Part shown: piece after piece, positions 9,015 to 18,965 of the stretch
How positions within the stretch are numbered: the first letter of the stretch is position 1
How the letters are laid out: each line of letters begins with the position of its first letter
Assembly: GCA_021014945.1 (NCBI GenBank)
Contig: MU266716.1
Location: forward strand, 1 to 19,483
Source of the DNA: Leucogyrophana mollusca
Taxonomy: Eukaryota; Basidiomycota; Agaricomycetes; Boletales
Direction of reading: 5' to 3'
Length of the DNA stretch: 19,483 nt
Made by a program: the position numbers and the translations under genes
Notes under the pieces: generated by a model
Seen by the model: only the letters and a program-made list of their open reading frames with translations
The model's database searches: none
What the model was told of the DNA's origin: nothing

Positions 9015-12000
9015 TTAAACGGATTGAAGATGTCCCTCCAGAAATAATTTCCACCCGTCATGTTCCTCCTTCAGCTGGGAGAATTCGTTCCAAACGTACA
9101 GAAAGTCAGGGTGTGTCCCCGTTTCATCGCATATTGACTTGGTTTTGGTAAACCACTCTCTCGCGCCAGCAATGTCCCCCTCCAAGAGCGCAATCTCCCC
9201 AAGAGCCCTGCTGCTGCGAGTTTGAAGCTCGAGATCGGACATTTCATCGCACGAATCCACCACCATTTCGAACAGCTCTCTGGCCTTCTTGTAGTCTCCC
9301 GCAAAAAACTCGTTTCGCGCAGAGCAGTCATTCGTCATCGCTGTTGTGTTGGCTGATTGCCACCCGTGTGTCGCCATTTCATCAAAAGCACGCACCAAGA
9401 TGTCCCTGGCGCGGTCAAAATGCCCTTGGTCACTAGAGAGCGCTGCTTGGTGCCACAACACTCGGCAAGCAAAATCAACGTTGTTCCCCTCCGATGCAAG
9501 GGTGAAGGCCTCCTCCAGAAGCTTGCGTGCTTCGATGTAGTTCCCGTCTCGCGCGTCTGCTCTCGCCAGCTGCGTAAGGCTCTGTACGTGCTCATAATTG
9601 TCCTTCATGCGGATGGCAAGAGATAATCGAGTTTCGAAGTGTTGCCTCGCAGCCACGCAGTTCCCGGAGTGCCACTCCACCTCCCCCTGACAGCCTGTAG
9701 CCCAGACGATGCCACCGGCGTTACCGGTGCTATCAAAATACTCCCGAGCACTCATAAATAGTGTCATGGCTTCTTGGAGCCGCCCCTTGCGCACCATGGC
9801 ATTACCAAGGCGCAGGTCGATTTGAGCTTGATCATGTGGGCTGAGAATGTGGTACTCCCGTCGCAGTCTCAGAACTTCTTGGAGCGTTTCCTCGGCAGCG
9901 GAGAGATTGCCAGATGAGAAGTGCTGGATCGCCACCTCCTCGAGGCACTTTGCGGCGGTTTCGTGATCCTGACCGAAGGTGAAGAGCTCTTTGGCAGTGA
10001 TGAATAGATTGATGGCCTCTCTGTAGTTACATAACTGTGCTGCAAGACCCCCAAGTTTGTAAATGGACCATGCTTTCCAGTACGAGGACTCCTTTTGGTC
10101 GACATGATGGGAGGCGCTCTCAGTCTTGCTCAGGATGGCTATACGCAGGGAGGTGGGACGTGGTTTGTGCCCCATAAGTAGATAGAGGAAACGCGCACAA
10201 CCCTTGTAGACGAGTTCCATGTCGTGTGCGGTAGCTCGGGAAAGATCGTGTGCGATTAACCGCTCCACATTCGCATCTTCTGTTGTGATCCACTCCCCAT
10301 CGCCGGCGAGCTGTGCGTAATAGTAATTTCGGACATGTGTCAAGTCGAGAGGAAGTATATCGCGGGCTTGGTGGGCGTTCGATATGTGAATGCGAATCGG
10401 GGAAAGCATCGCGAAAACTTCGGCCTTGCGGTACATGAGCGAGAGTCGGCAGAGTGCGTCTATGATGGAACGTATGTTTGTTATAGCCGGAAATAAACTT
10501 TCCATGTTCTTCTTGTTAATTCCTTGAGGGAGGAACGCCGCGACTTGCATGACATGTCTAGCGTCCTTCCCCAGCCGCTTGATTGACGAGGACGCCAATG
10601 ACAGCTCAATAGTGACAGATAAGCTCTGAAGCTTCCCACCACCAACTTCCAACAAGTCAGTCTGCTGTCTCCCCCACGCTCGCGTCAACTCATCGAGGGT
10701 CCACTGATTCTCCGTCGCTACATGGGCGAGTAGATTGATCGACAGCGCATGGAAGTCCAAATCCTTCAAGAGCTTGTCGATGATGGCTGGAGAGCCATTG
10801 GTCCCATATATCTGAGTGAATGTTTCGCGTGCGGCGCTCGGATCCAAGGCAGGGACACCGATAATGGTGCGACGAAGGTTCGTTGAGACCCTTCTATTTC
10901 GCGTGGTGAGTACGATCCTAACAGATGGCAATGACCCAAAATCGTCGATGACGTCTGCTATGCGATCTGAACCAGATGCTGCGTCTTGGAAGGTCTCTGC
11001 GTTGTCCAGGACGATGAGAACATTCTTTGCAGCTAGATATGTTCTGATGGTGCTGAGGCGAGTGGATTTGACACCCAAAACATCAGCGATTCGTTGAATG
11101 AACGTGTCAAACGTGATTTGCGACGCATCGATGTTATCGAACCTGACAAAGAACCGGCGACCTTGGAATTTAGCGATGATTGCGCCCTCGTTCAGGATCG
11201 CTTTTGCAATGCTGCTCTTCCCAATTCCTCCCGGACCGACAAGAACGACATGTTGGAGGCTAAGGCTTTCTACGGCGTCTCGAACGAGATCGTCTCGTCC
11301 GAAAAACATCGAAGGTCGACCAGGTGGTGGCTCACGGTCGGGTTCCCCACTGCATGGGCCATGGGAAGTAGTTTAGATAAAGTTAGAGGACCAACTCACG
11401 ACTTCATGTCTGTGACCTCCTTGAGCGCCCGTCCGATGTTACCAATTTCCATGTCGATGTGTACGATCAACTCGTGCTGAGGGTGAAATTGAGACAACGT
11501 TAAGGGATTCCATTAGGTGTCGCACGCACATCACATATCCTTAGAAAAGAATCTAAATGTTCCTTCCACTTTGCAATACTCTCCCGGTCTACTGACGCAG
11601 AAAACACTCGATAACAAAGAGCACGTCGCTCTTTTGCCTTAACAGTCTTCTCTATACCGTCAACAGAGCTGTGTTGCCATTAGGGGAATATCCAGGTGTG
11701 CGACAAGTGATTATCTTACCTCTTCAGCTCGTCCAGAGCTCGGACGAGGGTTGGGTTGTTGCCACTTTCGGGTCTTCCGCAGGCCGAGCGCTTGATAGAA
11801 TTGGCTATCTTCTCGCACCGATCGAGGATTTCTGTAAAGTCATCTTTGTTTTGCATGGTGTTCTGCGCGGACGTGGTCAACCATGGTCGAGAGAACAACA
11901 ATAGACATACTTTGACACTCGTGAGTATAGTGCTCAACGCCGAAAGAACATCCTTGGCCACGTCAAGAGGGACCAGGTCTTTGGTGGTGTCGAGGAGCCC

Positions 12001-12146
12001 TATCACATTAGACAGAGTGGCTATGGTACTGTCATGGCTTTTGGTCTCCGACGTGGATGGTTTTGCTGTACCCTGAAGAATATGTTGGTCACGGCATAGG
12101 AAGTTATTGCGTCGCTCACCTTTCCCCGCCAGTTGGGCCGAGGCAT
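9015..12146 (-). CDS. NLR2: NB-ARC/TPR STAND receptor with MLKL/HeLo-like N-terminal domain
   Basis: Exons are 12120-12146, 11911-12072, 11720-11862, 11530-11668, 11400-11476 and 9015-11349, giving 960 aa with a TAA stop (9015-9017). The first exon encodes MPRPNWRGK. All splice sites are standard (donors GTGAGC, GTATGT, GTAAGA, GTGCGT, GTGAGT; acceptors all CAG), making this the cleanest model of the three. The N-terminal helical domain spans about 20-180 and includes LDTTKDLVPLDVAKDVL and CEKIANSIKRSACG. The NB-ARC has GPGGIGKSS (221-229; Ser replaces the Thr of NLR1) and Walker B VLIVLDNAE. Eight TPR-like repeats of about 40 residues follow. Compared with NLR1 and NLR3 it is the most divergent in the central section (winged helix to first TPRs) but close to NLR1 at the C-terminus. 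The function is inferred as for NLR1, an intracellular sensor that oligomerises on activation; the ligand is unknown. Confidence 0.9.
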
Positions 12147-12290
12147 CTTTGGGGCTGACCGTGAAAGTATCCAAATAGTTATGCAGTGGGAGCGAGGCAG
12201 TCGCTGTTGCGTCAAAGGCCGCTTCGTGGGCTATATTTGCAACTTTCACATGTTCTTCCTCGTGCACTTTAAACACACAAACGGAGTGCT
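12147..12290 (-). promoter_or_regulatory. NLR2 promoter / 5' leader block
   Basis: Shares with NLR1 and NLR3 a minus-strand core GTGAAAGTTGCAAATATAGC, with the TATA-like AAATATAG about 87 bp before the ATG at 12146 (plus-strand 12230-12241). A long open frame crosses it from a GTG at 12276, but it has no ATG and is broken in the other copies, so I treat it as non-coding leader. Similarity to the NLR3 upstream region continues for another 200 bp. Confidence 0.5.
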
Positions 12291-13131
12291 TCCGTCCATC
12301 ACAAGTTTATCGGCCAGGAATGGGACAAGAAGACGCATCGCAAGTACCGGCCGGGACAGGATGCGAGTACGCTCTGAGAGATAAGCCTCCTCATCGCTGC
12401 TCAGTGTTCAGTCTTCCCATCACGAGCCGCAAGTGCAAGCACGCCCTGTCCCCAGCCCCAGACTCGACTAAGGCCACGGCCAAGACAAGTTGAATGCGAG
12501 TGGGAAGGTCCGATTGGGAAATTGATTGGGTGGCGGATTGTGAAACCGGGGAGCGCGTCTGTGCTAGCGAAGGGAGAAAGCATCGGTGCGGGGCGAGCTG
12601 TCTTGGACTTTGGTGCAGGCCATGGGTGAATGCCAATATGTTGGATATACGGAGCCGGAGAAGGTGAATCAAGGTTGGAATAGACCTGAGCAAATTGACA
12701 AATGCAACGACGGGTCCGAATTGGGAAGCACATTTGGACGTGCTGGACAAGGTTTTCGGAGACAGCTTGTTGTGGCTAACTGTTGCGTCAAAGGTCTGAA
12801 CGGCTGGGCGGGGTCACCGGATGTAAGTAACTACCCAGTTTTCTTGTGATGGTGGTATCGCCCTCGAACGTCTGTCCCCCACCTTGCTATCGCGCCGTAA
12901 GGTGGATTATAGGGTTGTCTCTTGCTCAAAGTTGAACTATTGATTCACTCTTGATACTCCTCTGGCCTCCTCGTCTTCCTCACCCCATCCATCATGCCTC
13001 ACAATCGCCCCATCCATCATGCACCAACATCGACACCATCAACCGCGACCTCACCGTCACCCTAACGCCATGTACCTCAAGTACCCACCATCCCCACGTC
13101 TGAAAACGTCAAAGCAGCATCGACGTCGACA
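12291..13131. other. NLR2 upstream flank, partly conserved; no supported gene
   Basis: 12291-12495 aligns with 18966-19187 upstream of NLR3 (for example CCCATCACGAGCCGC and CCAGACTCGACT). Homology is then interrupted by about 165 bp and resumes at 12660-12690. The segment 12690-13131 is not matched elsewhere. The plus frame 12586-12849 and minus frames over 12391-12750 are not conserved in block 3. I see no RNA gene. Confidence 0.45.
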
Positions 13132-13300
13132 CCAGTCCATTGCCCTCATAAAATCCCCCACCCACAAAAGGGGAGCATGAACGAAACATACGACAGGAAT
13201 AGCCTGTTTCGGAGGACGAGGAGTGGAAGTCTAAATGACTAGTAAGTAATCTTAGATCACGCAGAACGGTGCGTAAGACGAATCCTATCCTGAAAGCAGT
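13132..13300 (+). repeat. dispersed module, copy C
   Basis: Aligns with copy B: CCATTGCCCTCATAAAATCC near 13136, AGGAATAGCCTGTTTCGGAG at 13195-13214, then GATCACGCAG|AACGGTGCG near 13255-13271 with an acceptor-like CGCAG as in copy A. It lacks the following Pro/Thr-rich stretch. It is the block 3 side counterpart of copy B. Confidence 0.5.
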
Positions 13301-14500
13301 GTGCAGCGAGCTCTCACCTCGTGACCATCCTCCCACTCTTAGGGCTTCCTTTCTTCCCTCCTGACCATCTTTATGATCCCCCTCCTCGCTCCCCGCTGCT
13401 ATCGACGTCTGGATTATCACTGTTTTCCTCTCGCATACTCAGCATCCGTCTCATCCGCCTCACATCCATGCAGGCATGGACATTATCGATCAACAAATCA
13501 GTTCATGGACCGGTACACCACGCCTGACGGGTGCGTGGGAGGCATGCGGCCTGGTACGGTCCCCCTCTCCCGTGTTCCAACCACCTCTCCATTTCAAGAC
13601 AGTTTACTCGTTTCGCCGCGCACCCCTCATAGCCGAACGTCACGCCGGCGCAGGGAAACCGAACCGGTAGAGCAAAAAGTGGCTTGAACGTGTTACTTCC
13701 GCCGAGGGCGTGTTTCTCCGCTGGTCCGTGGCCTTTCTGTCCGCTACAGTCTTTGCGGGTTTCGAGGCCACGGCTGCATTCCAGTGACTTGGGTTGTGGT
13801 GCATGCTCGAATAATGCGGTCTCATTCTCTTCTCCTCAGCATCACCCATACAAGTCCCGTTCCCAGCCTTCCTCCAGCCATGCCTGCGTCCTTCTCCAGC
13901 ACGCATCCGACCTCAATGTTCTCTATCATGTGGCACACGAACGGGGTGTTCGCACGGAGGCGTACCCGCCCTCATCGAGCACGACAGCCTCGCGTACAAG
14001 TCGTGGCGCAACCCCACGTGTATGCTCGCACACTGTCACGTCGGTACTCGGCGTCGACGGTATATGTCTCATCTTCGACAGATACCTCCCACGATACGGT
14101 TCCTGTTGTCGTTCGAGGCGAATTAATCGAAATGCGCGTATCGGTCTTCGTATTTCCAGATAATCATCGAGCCTTACCGCTGGACGGGACATCTATGATC
14201 AGGAGCGCGTCAAGACACGTCGGGTTCAAGGCGATGGCGCGGTGTTTATGCATGACTTTGTTAAACTTCCGCCACAGCGATGACTGTGTCATACTTCAAC
14301 CGCATAAAATCGTTGTCATATTCTGACAGAGCGCAAAATATTGACCTACATCTGGTTCCGTCGTTCCGTGGTACATACGACGACACACAAGCACCGGGTC
14401 ACTTTTATTGAGCATCCTTGGTATCAGCGAATTTACGGGCCACTCCTGCGGTTATGCAACCGCGTCACCAGATCCTCCATCGCGTCAGCCCTTAGGCTGC
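13301..14500. other. 1.2-kb spacer with no recognised gene
   Basis: The longest frames (plus 13684-14163, plus 13784-14326) overlap each other in different frames and show no family resemblance. Short coding-like pieces such as GVPALIEHDSLAYKSW (near 13960-14007) suggest old decayed coding DNA. There is no counterpart in the spacer left of NLR2, no tRNA-like structure and no long repeat. Confidence 0.4.
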
Positions 14501-14607
14501 TTGGTCTCCGCTGCCGAAGCTTCCCTAGTACGACCGGATGTCGGGCATGTAACCTGGAGAGCCGGTATTGGTCTCTAGGAATCTGCGCGTGGGCGCTATG
14601 AGACTCA

Positions 14608-14749
14608 CATCACGCACCCGGGAAGTTCGTTAGATTCATTGTATGACCTTACATGTGGGTTTTACCGAAATGGCAAAGGGTATGTAATCCTTCGGAAGGT
14701 CTTACAAGGTCTTACAAAGTCTTATAACGAACTTCCCGGGTGCGTGATG
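14608..14749. mobile_element. 142-bp foldback MITE with 25-bp perfect terminal inverted repeats
   Basis: The left arm 14608-14632 is the exact reverse complement of the right arm 14725-14749 (outer end CATCACGCACCCGGG). Imperfect pairing continues inward for another 20-25 bp. The interior carries a 10-bp tandem repeat (GGTCTTACAA, GGTCTTACAA, AGTCTTATAA at about 14698-14727) and no coding capacity. CA flanks both ends (14606-14607 and 14750-14751). Block 2 shows the unoccupied site near 8190-8200 with a single CA, so this is an insertion with a 2-bp CA duplication. It is non-autonomous; the transposase family is not determined. Confidence 0.88.
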
Positions 14750-14789
14750 CAGGAAGGTTTCCCACCCTTTCAAGCACGGACATGTCCCT

Positions 14790-15350
14790 TTGCAATTTAT
14801 GGTCAAAACACCCCAAGTCGAAATGAGATGCGAAGCTCTCAGTGTAGGGTCGAAACCGTTGAGAAAGCTGCCCTTCGCCCCGCGTGATCCAAACTTGAAG
14901 ATCTTCGCCACTGCGATGAGATAGACCGATACCGTCGACCACGCGTCGTATGCTACACGGCCATAGGAGTGCTCCCCGAAACATAAGGCATCCAAGCGCC
15001 ATATGTCTTCGCAATTCGCTCCACATGGCTCCTGTCCGAGCTGGCGTCCCCCCCAGCGTTGCGGCGTGGCACCGTGGGTCGTTTCGGTCTCGAGGAGGAG
15101 ACGCTACAGTAAATGTATGATTAAACGAGCGCACGCACTGATTGAATGTACACCCCACCAGCTTTCCGAACGCCACAACACTGTCGAGATGGAGGGACAA
15201 GAAGCGAGACTTTATCTCATTGCGTTCCCGAATGTCATGCATGTTGATTTGGGCGGATCGGATGTGTGGGCTTTTGCGGCGGAGAGGCTCACGAGGTGCC
15301 CGGTTGTGCTGGCGGGTGTGGTTGTCCCCAAAGGTTCCATTGCTGCGTAG
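14790..15350 (+). pseudogene. degenerate companion gene, copy 3
   Basis: The plus strand aligns with copy 2 throughout. The best-preserved frame runs 15003-15350 and ends in TAG. It reads LSERHNTVEMEGQEARLYL, FPNVMHVDLGGSDVWAF and AERLTRCPVVLAGVVVPKGS. A section of about 150 bp present in copies 1 and 2 (the part with VEVEGPVHKDYG) is missing here, so the frame jumps straight to the AERLTRCP part. Upstream (14808-14990) the frame has in-frame stops. No family is recognised. The opposite strand also has a 176-codon open frame (14712-15242), but it runs into the MITE. Confidence 0.45.
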
Positions 15351-15678
15351 TTGTGAGGTGAAGATTCGAGGATGGTTTTGGCGAACTGCGTGATGTGTGT
15401 TCGCTGATTATTTACTTTCTATAACCCAGAGTATGTTTCGGCTAGATTCGCTATCCCAATGTCCTCCCGTGCTTGTAATGCCTGTCGAGTGACCCGTCAC
15501 TGGTTCCACTCCCGACCCCTTCCCCTCGTAAAAGAATAATTACCTCGCTTTTCTAGATATGTGGGCGCATACCAGGGAGAACAGATGCGGCTGCGTGCCA
15601 TGAACATAGCTTGATGCCACTGTACGGTAAGGGCACATTCTGTAAATAAGTCTTGGGTAGTACCGGAAACTACATAGC
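15351..15678. other. conserved 3' flank downstream of NLR3
   Basis: No gene. Aligns with 751-1103 downstream of NLR1. The 60 bp next to the NLR3 stop are conserved in all three copies and are the likely 3' UTR and polyadenylation region. Confidence 0.5.
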
Positions 15679-18600
15679 TTAGGCAGACGAAACACGTCCC
15701 TCCAGAAATGACCTCCACCCGTTATGTTCCTCCTTCAGCTGGGCATGCGAGTTCCCAACGTACAGAAAGTCGGAATGTATCCCCGCCTCATCGCACAGTG
15801 ACTTGGTTTTGGTAAACCACTTTCTTGCGCCAACAATGTCCCCCTCCAACAGCGCAATCTCCCCAAGAGCCCTGCTGCTACGGGTTTGAAGATCGAGATC
15901 TGAAGTTTCATCACAGGAGTCCACCACCCCCAAGAAAAGTTCCCTGGCCTTCTCATAGTCCTCTGCGAACAACTCGTTGCGTGCAGAGCAGGCATTCGTC
16001 ATCGCCATTGTGTTGGGTGATTGCCACCCGTGTGTCGCTATTTCACCAAAAGCGCGCGCCAAGATGTCCCTGGCACGGTCGAAACCCCCTTGATCACTAG
16101 CGAGCGCTGCTTGGACCCACAGCACTTGGCAGGTATTATCAACGTCGTTACCCTCTGATGCAAGAGCGAAGGCCTGCTCCAGAAGGTTGCGTGCTTCCAC
16201 GTAGTCCCCGTCTCGCACTTCGGCTGTCGCCAGCTGCATAAGGCTCTGCACGTGCTCATAATTGTCATTCATGCGGATGGCAAGAGATAATCGAGTTTCG
16301 AAGTATTGCCTCGCAGCCGCGCAGTTCCCAGAATACCACTCTGCCTCCCCCTGATGGGCCGTAGCCAAGAGGATGTTACTGGTGTCACCGATGCTATCAA
16401 AGTACTCCCGAGCACCGGTGAACAGAGTAAGAGCTTCTTGGAGCAGCCCTTTGTGCATCATGGCATTACCGAGGTCCACGTTGGTTCGAGCTTTATCATA
16501 GAGGCTGAGGATGTGATATTCCCGTCTCAGATTCAAAGCTTCGTGCAATGTTCGTTCGGCAGCTGAGACATTGCCCAAGACTGAGTACTGTTGCGCAACT
16601 AGCTCGAGGCAGCGTGCAGTCGTTTCGTGCCTCTGATAGTGGGCAAAGAGAAGTTTGGCAGTGGTGAATAAGTTGATGGCCTCTCTGTGGTCACTGAGGG
16701 CTGTCGCAAGACACCCGAGGTACCAAATGGACCACGCTTTCCAGAACCAGGACTCGTTTTGGTCAACAAGGTAAGGGGTGCTCTCAGGATTGCCCAAGAC
16801 TCCTGTACGCAGGGAGGTGGAACGCGGTTTGTGCTGCATAAGTAGACGAAGGAATCGCATACAAGACTTGTGGACGAGTTCCATGTCCTGTGCGGTAGCT
16901 CGGGAAAGATCATGAGCAATTAACCGCTCCACATTTGCATCTTCTGTTGTGATCCAAGCCCCGTGATCGCCAAGCTGTGAATAATAGTGATTTCTGACGT
17001 TTGTTAAGTCGATAGTGAGTGTGTCGCGGGCTTGGTGAGTGTTCAATATGTGAATGCGAATCGGAGAAAGCATGGCATAAGCTTCGCCCTTGCGGTACAT
17101 GAGCGAGAGTCGGCAGAGTACATCTATGATGGGACGTATGTTTGGTATTGTCGGAAATAAACCCTCCAGGTTCTTCTCGTTGATTCCTTGAGGGAGGAAT
17201 GCCGCAACTTGCATGACATGTCTAGTGTCTTTCCCTAGCCGCTTGATTGACGAGGATGCCAACGACAGCTCGATCGTGACAGATAAGCTCTGAAGCTTCC
17301 CACCACCAACTTCCAACAAGTCGGTCTGCCGTTTCTCCCATTCAATTATCAGTTGATCGAGTGTCCATTGATTCTCCGTGGCTACGTTAGCGAGTAGATT
17401 GATGGACAGCGCATGAAAGTCCAAATCCTTCAAAAGCTTGTCGATAATGACTGGAGAGCCATCGGTCCGATAGATCTGAGTGAATGTTTTGCGTGCAGCA
17501 CCGGGATCCAACGGAGGGACGTCGATAATTGTGCGGTGCAAGTTCGTTGATACTCTTCTATTTCGTGTGGTGAGGACGACCCTAACCGACAGCAACGCCC
17601 CAAAACCGTCAATGGCTTCTGCAATGTGATCTGCACCAGATACAGCATCTTGGAAGGTCTCCGCGTTGTCGAGGACGATGAGAACGTTGTTTGTAGCTAG
17701 ATATGCTCTGATGGCGCTGAGGCGCGTGGACTTGACACCCATAACATCGGCGATGCGTCCAATAAACATGTCAAATGTTATTTGCGACGCATCGATGTTA
17801 TCGAACCTGACGAAGAACCGGCGATCTTGGAATTTAGCGATGATCGAGTCCTCGTTCAGGATCGCCATTGCGATGCTGCTCTTCCCGATTCCACCGGGGC
17901 CAACGAGAACGACATGTTGGAGGCTGAGGCTTTCCACGGCGATTCGAACGAGGTCGTCTCGTCCAAAAAACATCGGAGGTCGCCCAGGTGGTGGCTCACG
18001 ATCTGGCTCGTCACTGCATGGGCCATGGGAGATAGTTTAGCTAAAGGTAGTGGACAAACTCACGGCTTCGTGTCCATTGCCCCCTTAAGCGCCCGTCCCA
18101 TGCTACTGATTTCCATGTCGATGTGCACAATCAACTCGTGCTGAGCGTGAACTTTAGCAAACTTTAGGGGGTACCATCAGGTGCCGCACGCACGTCACAT
18201 ATCCGCAGAAACGAGTCCAATTGTTCCTTCCACTTCGCAATACTCTCCCGGTCTACCGACGCAGAAAACACTCGATAACGGAGTGCACGTTGCTCTTTTG
18301 CCTTGACAGTCTTCTCGATACCGTCAACAGAGCTTTGACACCGTTAGTGGGATATCCAGGTGTGCGACGGGTGATATACCTTACCTCTTCAGCTCGCTCA
18401 GAGCTCGGATGAGGGTTGGATCGGTGTCACTTTCGGGTCTTCCGCAGGCTGAGCGCTTGATAGAATTGGCTATCTTCTCGCACCGATCGAGGACTTCTGC
18501 AAAGTCGTCTTTATTTTGCAGGGTATTCTACGAGGACGAGGACGAGATCAGTTATGGTTTAGAAAAAAACCATAGACAGACTTTGACAGTTGTGAGGATG

Positions 18601-18823
18601 CTGCTCAACGTCGAAAGAACACCCTTGGCCACGTCAAGAGGGACCAGGTCTTTGGTGGTGTCAAGGAACACTATCACGTTGGAAAGAGTGGCTATCGTGT
18701 TGTCATGGCTTTTGGTCTCTGACGTGGATGGTTTCGAGGAGGTTGTACCCTGGAGAATATGTTGGCCGCAACGGAGAATATCGACACGTAGCTCACCTTT
18801 CCCCGCCAGGTTGGCCGGGGCAT
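15679..18823 (-). CDS. NLR3: NB-ARC/TPR STAND receptor with MLKL/HeLo-like N-terminal domain
   Basis: Exons are 18797-18823, 18582-18749, 18385-18527, 18194-18332, 18064-18140 and 15679-18013, giving 962 aa with a TAA stop (15679-15681). The first exon encodes MPRPTWRGK. The N-terminal helical domain (about 20-185) includes LDTTKDLVPLDVAKGVLSTL. The hinge is EPPPGRPP. The NB-ARC has GPGGIGKSS (223-231) and VLIVLDNAE. The TPR-like region has the same 40-residue period. The C-terminal 96 residues differ from both NLR1 and NLR2 at about 25 sites, while the central part is NLR1-like. One splice site is odd: the intron 2 donor is GTCTGT where the other copies have GTATGT. If intron 2 is retained, a TAA follows within about 12 codons. 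The function is inferred as for NLR1. Confidence 0.87.
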
Positions 18824-18965
18824 CTTTGGTTTTGAATGGAACTATCCAAATAGAGATGCAGTGGGAGCGGGGGCAGTGAGTGTTGCGCCGAAGGGCGCTT
18901 CGCGAGCTATATTTGCACCTTTCACGTGTTCTTCCTCGTGCACTTTAAACGCTCAAAGAGACCAC
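18824..18965 (-). promoter_or_regulatory. NLR3 promoter / 5' leader block
   Basis: Has the shared minus-strand core GTGAAAGGTGCAAATATAGC (plus-strand 18906-18917 for the TATA-like part), about 87 bp before the ATG at 18823. The frame equivalent to NLR2's GTG-started open frame is interrupted here by indels and a TAG, which supports a non-coding leader. Confidence 0.5.

Larger units (their letters stand above)
8085..12690. repeat. segmental duplication block 2 (degenerate gene, NLR2, promoter)
   Basis: Homologous to blocks 1 and 3. Its left end aligns with block 3 from GGTCTCCACTGCCGAAGCTT (about 8086; block 3 about 14502). Its right end runs to GAATAGACCTGAGC near 12675-12690. It differs by a loss of about 245 bp just downstream of NLR2 and a gain of about 165 bp upstream of it. 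It has the empty site for the block 3 MITE near 8190-8200. Confidence 0.8.

Noticed and set aside
11911..12276. Longer NLR2 N-terminus from an open frame beginning at 12276
   Set aside because: It begins with GTG and has no in-frame ATG before the intron 1 region. The equivalent frame is broken in NLR1 (14-bp duplication, TGA) and NLR3 (indels, TAG). A conserved ATG in another frame, with a conserved splice, explains all three copies.
13784..14326. 180-codon plus-strand frame
   Set aside because: It overlaps another long frame at 13684-14163, has no recognisable motif, and shows no copy in the other spacer to test conservation.
14808..14930. Possible C2-like beta-strand pattern (LSVGSKPLRKLPFAPRDPNL) in the companion gene
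   Set aside because: The resemblance is only to the general start of C2 domains. In-frame stops follow and no calcium-binding residues can be placed.
14712..15242. 176-codon minus-strand open frame opposite the companion gene copy 3
   Set aside because: Its end lies inside the MITE. Parts are open in the other copies too, so it was considered, but the plus-strand peptides look more protein-like. The choice of strand stays uncertain.
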